NCBI RefSeq assembly: GCF_003853415.1
Contig: NZ_QTPP01000062.1
Location: 1-36,826 of the forward strand
Direction of reading: 5' to 3'
Origin: Burkholderia sp. Bp9142
Lineage (GTDB): Bacteria; Pseudomonadota; Gammaproteobacteria; Burkholderiales; Burkholderiaceae
DNA length: 36,826 nt
Below are positions 32,525 through 36,826 of this stretch, one piece after another (the first letter of the stretch is position 1; every line of letters starts with the position of its first letter). Position numbers and translations under genes: made by a program. Under the pieces are notes generated by a model. The model did not search any database. It was not told where the DNA came from and was given only the letters and a program-made list of their open reading frames with translations.

Positions 32525-32551
32525 GCGCGCGCAAGCAGTGCGCCGCCGGGT

Positions 32552-34045
32552 TCAGCGCGGTTCGCCGGGTGCCGGATGCGCGAGCGGCAGCGCAAACTCG
32601 AACACCGCGCCGCGCCCGGCCCGATCGACGAGCCGGATGCCGCTGCCGTTGAGCACCAGCATCCGGTGCACGATCAGCAGCCCGAGCCCGCCGCTCGTCG
32701 CCGTGCCGCCGCTCATCGGCCGCTGCGGCCGCTGGAACAGCCCTGCGCGCCGCGCAGGCGGAATCCCTTCCCCGGTATCCGACACGGTCACCACCACGCG
32801 ATCGTCCCGCGGCGTCAGCGCGACTTCGACTTCGCCGTGCTGCGGCGTGTGCCGCAATGCGTTGTCGAGCAGGTTGGTCAGCACGCGCTCGATCATCGCG
32901 AGATCGGCCGACACGACCGGCACGCGCGGCGGAATCCGCGCATGCAGTGCGATGCCGCGCGACTGCGCGGCCAGCTCGAACTTCTGGAATACGTCCTGCA
33001 CGAGATCGACGAGCGAGAACGGCTCGCGCTCGGCCTGCACGCTGCCCGACTCGAGCCGCGCGAGTTCGAACAGCGCCTGCGCGAGCCGGCCGACCTTCGT
33101 GCTCTGCGCGAGCGCGATCGACAGGTAGCGGCGGCGCTCGGACTCGGCGAGCGTGTCGGACTTCAGCGACAGCGTTTCCAGATAGCCGTGCAGCGAGGTC
33201 AGCGGCGTGCGCAGGTCGTGCGAGATGTTCGTGATCAGTTCGCGCCGCTGCTGGTCCTGGCGCGTCAGCGCGCGCCACTGTTCGCCGATCCGGTCGGCCA
33301 TCTGCGCGAACGCGGATTCGAGCACCGCGATGTCGTCGCCGCGCCGCCCCGGCGGTGATTGCGGCACCGGCGGCTGCGTGTCGGGTGTACCGTTCGCGTC
33401 GAAGCGGCGCATCGCGTCGGTCAGCCGGCGCAGCGGGCGCGTGATGAAGCTGAACGCGGTCAGGCCCGCGAGCAGGCCGAGCAGCGCGACCACCGCCATC
33501 GACCACAGCGTCGTGCGCAGCACGTTGCCGGCATCGACGCGCGCGGCCAGCCGGTCGTGCGCCTCGCCGAGCAGCACCACGTAGATGTAGCCCGACGGCG
33601 GCTGCCCGGCGCGCTGCAGCGGCGCGGCGCTGAACACCTTGCGTGCGTCGGGGCTGCGCGGGTCGTCGCCGACGATCGGCAGCGGCTCGCCCGCGATGAA
33701 GCGCTGCACCGGCGCGAGATCGACGCGGTCGCGCTTCACGTGGCCGGGCGGCGCGTCGTCGCCCTTGATGCGCCCCGCGTTGTCGAGCAGGTACACCTCG
33801 ACGCTCGGGTTCACGCCCATCAGCTGGCCGAACAGCGTGCGCACGGCGTCCGGACGCAGCCCGTTCGCGTCCATCAGCGGCGTGCTGCTCGCGATGTGCG
33901 CGGCCAGATCGCGCGACAGGCCCTGCACGACCTCCTTCTCGCGCATGTCGTTCGCCCGGATCTGCAGCCATGCCGACGCGCCCGAGCACGCGAGCAGCAG
34001 CACCGCGAACACGCACGACAGCCGCTGGGTGAGGGTCAGTTTCAT
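32552..34045 (-). CDS. Two-component sensor histidine kinase
   Basis: The protein has 497 residues. A first membrane helix lies at about 9-29, a periplasmic sensor region at about 30-175 and a second helix at about 178-200. A HAMP-like linker (ITRPLRRLTDAMRRF) follows. The HisKA domain has the phospho-acceptor His276 in ISHDLRTPLTSLHGYLE, and the ATPase domain has the N box NLLDNALRHTP (391-401), DTGEGIPP and GGLGLLIVH. It phosphorylates the response regulator encoded upstream; the stop of that gene and this ATG overlap by one base. The signal sensed is unknown. It converges with the AraC gene at 31391-32491. Confidence 0.93.
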   Translation of the reverse strand: MKLTLTQRLSCVFAVLLLACSGASAWLQIRANDMREKEVVQGLSRDLAAHIASSTPLMDANGLRPDAVRTLFGQLMGVNPSVEVYLLDNAGRIKGDDAPPGHVKRDRVDLAPVQRFIAGEPLPIVGDDPRSPDARKVFSAAPLQRAGQPPSGYIYVVLLGEAHDRLAARVDAGNVLRTTLWSMAVVALLGLLAGLTAFSFITRPLRRLTDAMRRFDANGTPDTQPPVPQSPPGRRGDDIAVLESAFAQMADRIGEQWRALTRQDQQRRELITNISHDLRTPLTSLHGYLETLSLKSDTLAESERRRYLSIALAQSTKVGRLAQALFELARLESGSVQAEREPFSLVDLVQDVFQKFELAAQSRGIALHARIPPRVPVVSADLAMIERVLTNLLDNALRHTPQHGEVEVALTPRDDRVVVTVSDTGEGIPPARRAGLFQRPQRPMSGGTATSGGLGLLIVHRMLVLNGSGIRLVDRAGRGAVFEFALPLAHPAPGEPR

Positions 34046-34764
34046 CAGGTGTCCCGCTGGTCCGGTGCGGCGAGCTTGTAGCCGCGCCCCCACACGGTGA
34101 GGATCCGCGCGGGTTCGGCCGGATCGGCCTCGATCTTCGCGCGCAGCCGGTTGATGTGGGTGTTCACCGTGTGTTCGTAGCCTTCGTGCTGGTAGCCCCA
34201 TACGGCGTTCAGCAGGTCCATCCGCGAGAACACCTTGCCCGGATGCCGCGCGAAGAAGTACAGCAGGTCGAACTCGCGCGGCGTGAGGTCGATGCGCGTG
34301 CCGTCGACGGCAGCTTCCCGCGCGATCGGGTCGATCGACAGCCCGGCGACGTCGAGCGTGCCCGCGTCGATCCGCGAATCGCGTGCAAGCGCGTCGACGC
34401 GCCGCAGCAGCGCCTTCACCCGCGCGACGAGTTCGAGCACCGAGAACGGTTTCGCCAGGTAGTCGTCGGCGCCGAGCTCGAGGCCGAGGATCCGGTGCAC
34501 CTCGCTCGAACGTGCGCTGGTGATGATGATCGGCGTGTAGCGCGCCATCGCGCGTGCACGCCGGCAGATTTCCAGGCCGTCGACGCCGGGCAGCATCAGG
34601 TCGAGGATCAGCGCGTCCCAGTTGCCCTGTTCGAGCAGGCGCAGGCCTTCGGTGCCATCCGCGCTGTGCACGACTTCGTAGCGTTCGTCGCGCAGGTGCA
34701 GGCTCAGCACGTCGGCAATGTCGGCGTCGTCTTCGACGATCAGGATGCGTTTGGGGTGGTCCAT
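34045..34764 (-). CDS. OmpR/PhoB-family response regulator
   Basis: The protein has 239 residues. The receiver domain (about 5-118) has the acidic pocket EDD (11-13), phospho-acceptor Asp55 in LILDLMLPGVDG and the conserved Lys105 in YLAKPFSV. The C-terminal winged helix (about 140-235) has LTPREFDLLYFFARHPGKVFSR and TVNTHINRLRAKIE. It is phosphorylated by the adjacent kinase. I prefer the ATG at 34764 (MDHPKRILIVED) to a GTG six codons upstream because the conserved domain starts immediately; neither start has a good ribosome site. The target genes are unknown. Confidence 0.93.
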   Translation of the reverse strand: MDHPKRILIVEDDADIADVLSLHLRDERYEVVHSADGTEGLRLLEQGNWDALILDLMLPGVDGLEICRRARAMARYTPIIITSARSSEVHRILGLELGADDYLAKPFSVLELVARVKALLRRVDALARDSRIDAGTLDVAGLSIDPIAREAAVDGTRIDLTPREFDLLYFFARHPGKVFSRMDLLNAVWGYQHEGYEHTVNTHINRLRAKIEADPAEPARILTVWGRGYKLAAPDQRDT

Positions 34765-35017
34765 GGCGGTCGGCGGCGGCACGTCGGCGGCGCTCTTCGG
34801 TCTCGAACGGCGTTTCTGGCCGGCCAGGGTCCGGAAAGCCGGCCTGCCCGGGGCGAATCGCGGCGCAACGCCGCGCTGTCGCCATTGTGCAAAATTTTGC
34901 CGGTGACAGGGGTCACAATTCGTTTAAGTTTGAATCGTGGCTGTGCTGTCAGCCAATGCTCGTAAGGCTTTCCGCCGCGGCCCCTAAAACGAAACGTCCC
35001 TTACCCCAGTCCGAACA

Positions 35018-35197
35018 CTAAAAAAACACTAAAAAGCGGACGTGATACGTTCCAAGCGATGATACAAGCCCGCGCGTCCCGATGATAAGCCGTGCTGCCT
35101 GCCGTGTCGTCAATCCCAGTCGTTCCGCCGCACGCCATGGTTTGGCCTTACCGTCCGGCACGTCCTGAATGACCTTGAACCTGTCCAGCTCGCGCAT
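35018..35197 (-). pseudogene. ISNCY-type transposase, N-terminal remnant
   Basis: The open frame is 59 codons. It begins MRELDRFKVIQDVPDG and continues KPWRAAERLGLTTRQAARLI, which matches the N-terminal helix-turn-helix of ISNCY-family transposases common in Burkholderia (full length above 400 residues). After GTRGLVSSLG it loses similarity and stops at 35018-35020 within an A-rich stretch containing two copies of ACACTAAAAA. The catalytic part is absent, so it is a dead fragment left by deletion. It marks the left edge of an atypical region that runs to the window end. Confidence 0.65.
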
Positions 35198-35695
35198 CGC
35201 CCGTGGTCCGCTCCGTTTCAGCCAGGTGGTGCGTGCGATGTGGGGTAGTTAGAAAGCGGTGCCCGTTCCCAACCCTGCTGCTCGCACGACGGGGTCACGC
35301 ATGCTGATTGAAGCGACGGAAACGGTTCGTGAGTGCGAGTTCACGGATAGCGAAACCTGACAGTCGCGATCGCAGTAGCACGAATGGAAGAAAAGCGTCT
35401 CAAGGGGCTACACGAACACTGACGCCTGAATGTCGGCTAAGGCCGACGACTTGTCCTCGAGTGATGGTACGAAATGACCGCTCCGCTCAGATACTTGCCC
35501 TTGCACTCCGACTGCTCGACCGGCAGCAGCGGGTCGCGAAGCGCCGTTCGCACGGTTCCGCAACGGCCACTCGATCTTGCGCGGGGTTGTTTGCAGACAT
35601 CGTCAAACGCCACGATAACGAGATATCTTTCGCGCTTATCATGTTCATACCCCTATGGATATCTACGCCGAAAAACATGCGTCTTTGCTTTTCGG
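35198..35695. other. Lower-GC gene-free stretch before the avidin-like gene
   Basis: About 500 bases have visibly lower GC than the flanking chromosome. Several frames are open, but none looks like a protein family or has the codon bias of the neighbours. I see no complete mobile element here; it may be decayed IS or island DNA. Confidence 0.5.
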
Positions 35696-35715
35696 CCCTG
35701 TCAAGCTTTACAGGG
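35696..35715 (+). promoter_or_regulatory. Lux-box-like perfect inverted repeat (quorum-sensing regulator site)
   Basis: CCCTGT (35696-35701), 8 bases, then ACAGGG (35710-35715); the core CTGT-N8-ACAG matches the lux/cep-box layout recognised by LuxR-type regulators. A -10-like TATATT lies at 35738-35743 with no good -35, which puts the repeat centre about 44 bases before the expected start of transcription. This is the usual position for LuxR activation. Confidence 0.65.
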
Positions 35716-35810
35716 TGTATCCACGGTATCCGACGCCTATATTGCTTTGGCAGGTGCGCGACCGACGCGCTCGACTGCATCCTTCAAATCCATAAAAAAT
35801 GGAGATTGCC

Positions 35811-36200
35811 ATGGCAAACGTACCTCTCACCGGCACCTATACCTCGTCGGACAAGAATTTCACATTCAAAATCACGTCCGCCGATCCATCCAATGGTGTC
35901 ATCGCTGGCGTCTATACCACCAACTATAGCCCGATCGGCGCGTTCACTTCCGAAGGCAACGTCGGACACTATGGCTGGGTGTTCAGCAAGGCCCAAGGCA
36001 AGGACGGCGTCGCGCCATTCAACATTAGCTTCGGCGGCAGCCAGCGCCCCGACCAACGTCCCTACAACATTGTCGATAGCTGGAACGGCGCCTATTTGAC
36101 CAACAACACAATCGTTGCCGAAGGTACGCGTTCCTTCGTCAATAGCGATGGCGTGGTCGAAGTCGGCAGCCTGGGCACGTTGAAATTCGCACTCGGCTAA
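35811..36200 (+). CDS. Small beta-rich protein, possibly avidin-like
   Basis: The protein has 129 residues, no cysteine and no signal peptide. It is rich in Gly, Asn, Ser and Thr, with a strand-turn pattern: LTGTYTSSDKNFTFKIT, NGVIAGVYTTNY, GNVGHYGWVFSK, SWNGAYLTNN, then SLGTLKFAL. The GVY, YGW and SWNGAY blocks are placed as in streptavidin-type biotin-binding barrels (compare GTY, GWTV and TWSGQY), but the classic C-terminal avidin signature is missing, so this is a tentative fold-level call. I chose the ATG at 35811 because GGAG lies 7 bases upstream; an ATG four codons earlier overlaps that site. Base composition is lower in GC than the neighbours, it lies between IS remnants and its promoter has a lux-box-like site. 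This suggests a transferred, population-density-controlled secreted or cytosolic binding protein or lectin-like factor. Confidence 0.6.
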   Translation: MANVPLTGTYTSSDKNFTFKITSADPSNGVIAGVYTTNYSPIGAFTSEGNVGHYGWVFSKAQGKDGVAPFNISFGGSQRPDQRPYNIVDSWNGAYLTNNTIVAEGTRSFVNSDGVVEVGSLGTLKFALG

Positions 36201-36357
36201 GCTGATTTGTCATGACGTTGGCGGCGGCAAGTCATCGCTGCCGCATCAATGGACCACAACATTAACAGGCCGTTGAAATGCCTCCGGCGGACGTCATCCG
36301 AGCGGGAGGGGTAAACGTTGAAACAAGGAATCAAACAACACTGAGAGTGAAGCGATG
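36201..36357. other. Interval between avidin-like gene and IS66 remnant
   Basis: It contains a small inverted repeat, GCGGCA/TGCCGC, about 25-45 bases after the avidin-like stop, which could be a weak terminator without a U tract. I see no gene here. Confidence 0.4.
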
Positions 36358-36755
36358 GTAAGCGCTGGATTGAGCACACGGAATGGAGAATCATTTGCAA
36401 CTGACGGGCGAGCGTAGCCGCATCGCGATGGTCGGGACGACCGACGATGTCCACGTCTGGGTTTCGGCAGTGCGCGCCGACGTGGTGGTCGACGCGCGCT
36501 CGGTGCGTCAGTTCACGCTTGCCTCGGCTTGCCGCTTCGCGTGGTTGAACGGCAGCAGGTCGCTGATGTCCGCGCCTGCGGCAATTCGGTCAGCGCGTGC
36601 AACAACCAGGCGTGCGGTTCGACGCCGCAGGCGCGGCATGTAAGCATCAAGCTGTAGACCACCGCGCTCGCCTTCGCGCCGGCGACCGTGTCGCTGAACA
36701 ACCACGATTTTCTCGCGGTGGCAAACGGCCTGATGTCGCGCTCGATGACGTTATG
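36358..36755 (-). mobile_element. IS66-family element remnant (3' end)
   Basis: The left edge reads GTAAGCGCTGG from 36358, matching the GTAAGCG terminal repeat typical of IS66 elements read inwards. It is followed about 150 bases later by the 3' end of a minus-strand TnpC-like gene. Homology stops near 36750, so most of the element is missing. Confidence 0.55.
36508..36749 (-). pseudogene. IS66 transposase (TnpC) C-terminal fragment, frameshifted
   Basis: On the minus strand VIERDIRPFATARKSWLFSD is followed by TVAGAKASAVVYSLMLTCRA, then CGVEPHAWLLHALTELPQ. This is the conserved C-terminal part of IS66 TnpC, after the DDE domain. The usual ending then resumes in another frame as GADISDLLPFNHAKRQAEAS and a stop at 36508, so a frameshift lies near 36595-36610. 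Everything upstream of VIER is absent. It is not functional. Confidence 0.75.
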
Positions 36756-36826
36756 CCGACTTCCGGATTATGCCGCGTCATGATTCCACGGGCCCAGCAG
36801 TTGGGCGGATCCCTGTTCCGCGTCGC
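36751..36826. mobile_element. Possible IS21-type terminal repeat region, cut by window end
   Basis: TTATGCCG occurs at 36751-36758 and again at 36768-36775, directly where IS66 homology ends. Multiple short terminal repeats of this sort are typical of IS21-like elements. The transposase would lie beyond the window, so this is a tentative call. Confidence 0.4.

Noticed and set aside
35308..36099. A 263-codon plus-strand open frame overlapping the avidin-like gene
   Set aside because: It has no family resemblance, runs through the lux-box promoter and out of frame through the 129-residue gene, which has a ribosome site and coherent composition.
1..36826. CRISPR arrays, tRNA or rRNA genes, prophage or conjugation genes
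   Set aside because: I looked for regularly spaced repeats, tRNA-like cloverleafs and phage or transfer proteins and saw none.

Overview
The window is high-GC DNA with dense GC3-biased genes and Burkholderia-type gene content: an ETF-QO and DmdC-type acyl-CoA dehydrogenase pair, a pntA-pntB transhydrogenase, FCD-type GntR regulators, and ISNCY and IS66 transposase scars. It most likely comes from a Burkholderia cepacia complex or closely related chromosome or secondary replicon. This placement rests on gene content and protein style, not on a database match. I saw no rRNA, tRNA or CRISPR.

Layout. (1) Positions 1-1925: the 5' end of an ETF-ubiquinone oxidoreductase and an acyl-CoA dehydrogenase of the DmdC type, both minus strand. 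(2) 2468-9982: a GntR regulator divergent from an FAD amine/amino-acid oxidase, MFS transporter, DapA-family aldolase/deaminase and aldehyde dehydrogenase operon, which ends at a strong hairpin before a YddG-like exporter. (3) 10035-11291: a Rieske oxygenase alpha subunit of the glycine-betaine-demethylase type. (4) 11621-20442: a LysR gene, then a minus-strand operon (GntR, aldehyde dehydrogenase, DapA family, FAD oxidase, ProW, ProV, ProX). This operon is a reordered paralogous copy of the module in (2), coupled to a betaine/choline-type ABC importer. (5) 21102-24485: the FNR/ferredoxin reductase that probably serves the Rieske oxygenase, an M24 protein carrying all seven active-site positions I recall for the DMSP lyase DddP, and a small cupin of the DMSP-lyase family. 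(6) 25054-28081: pntA-pntB. (7) 28269-32491: two OruR-like AraC regulators flanking a fatty-acid CoA ligase. (8) 32552-34764: an OmpR-type two-component system. (9) 35018-36826: an IS-scarred stretch with a truncated ISNCY transposase, an orphan avidin-like small protein behind a perfect lux-box-like inverted repeat, an IS66 remnant and a possible IS21-type end.

How it fits together. Regions 2 to 5 read as one island for importing and degrading methylated osmolytes (betaines or DMSP-like onium compounds). ProXWV would import the substrate. The Rieske oxygenase and its reductase would remove N-methyl groups. The FAD oxidases, DapA-family enzymes and aldehyde dehydrogenases would turn the resulting amino acid into a central metabolite, as in hydroxyproline or hydroxyproline-betaine catabolism. 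The Rieske and reductase genes lie 9.6 kb apart, but each has the same 67-bp promoter (51 of 67 bases identical, identical -35 and -10), which is direct evidence that they work together. The DddP-like and cupin proteins suggest that sulfonium compounds may also be handled.

The most noteworthy observations are the duplicated promoter, the DddP-like/cupin pair, the two paralogous catabolic modules with different operators, a 26-bp tandem repeat present at three intergenic sites, and the lux-box-like site in front of the avidin-like gene.
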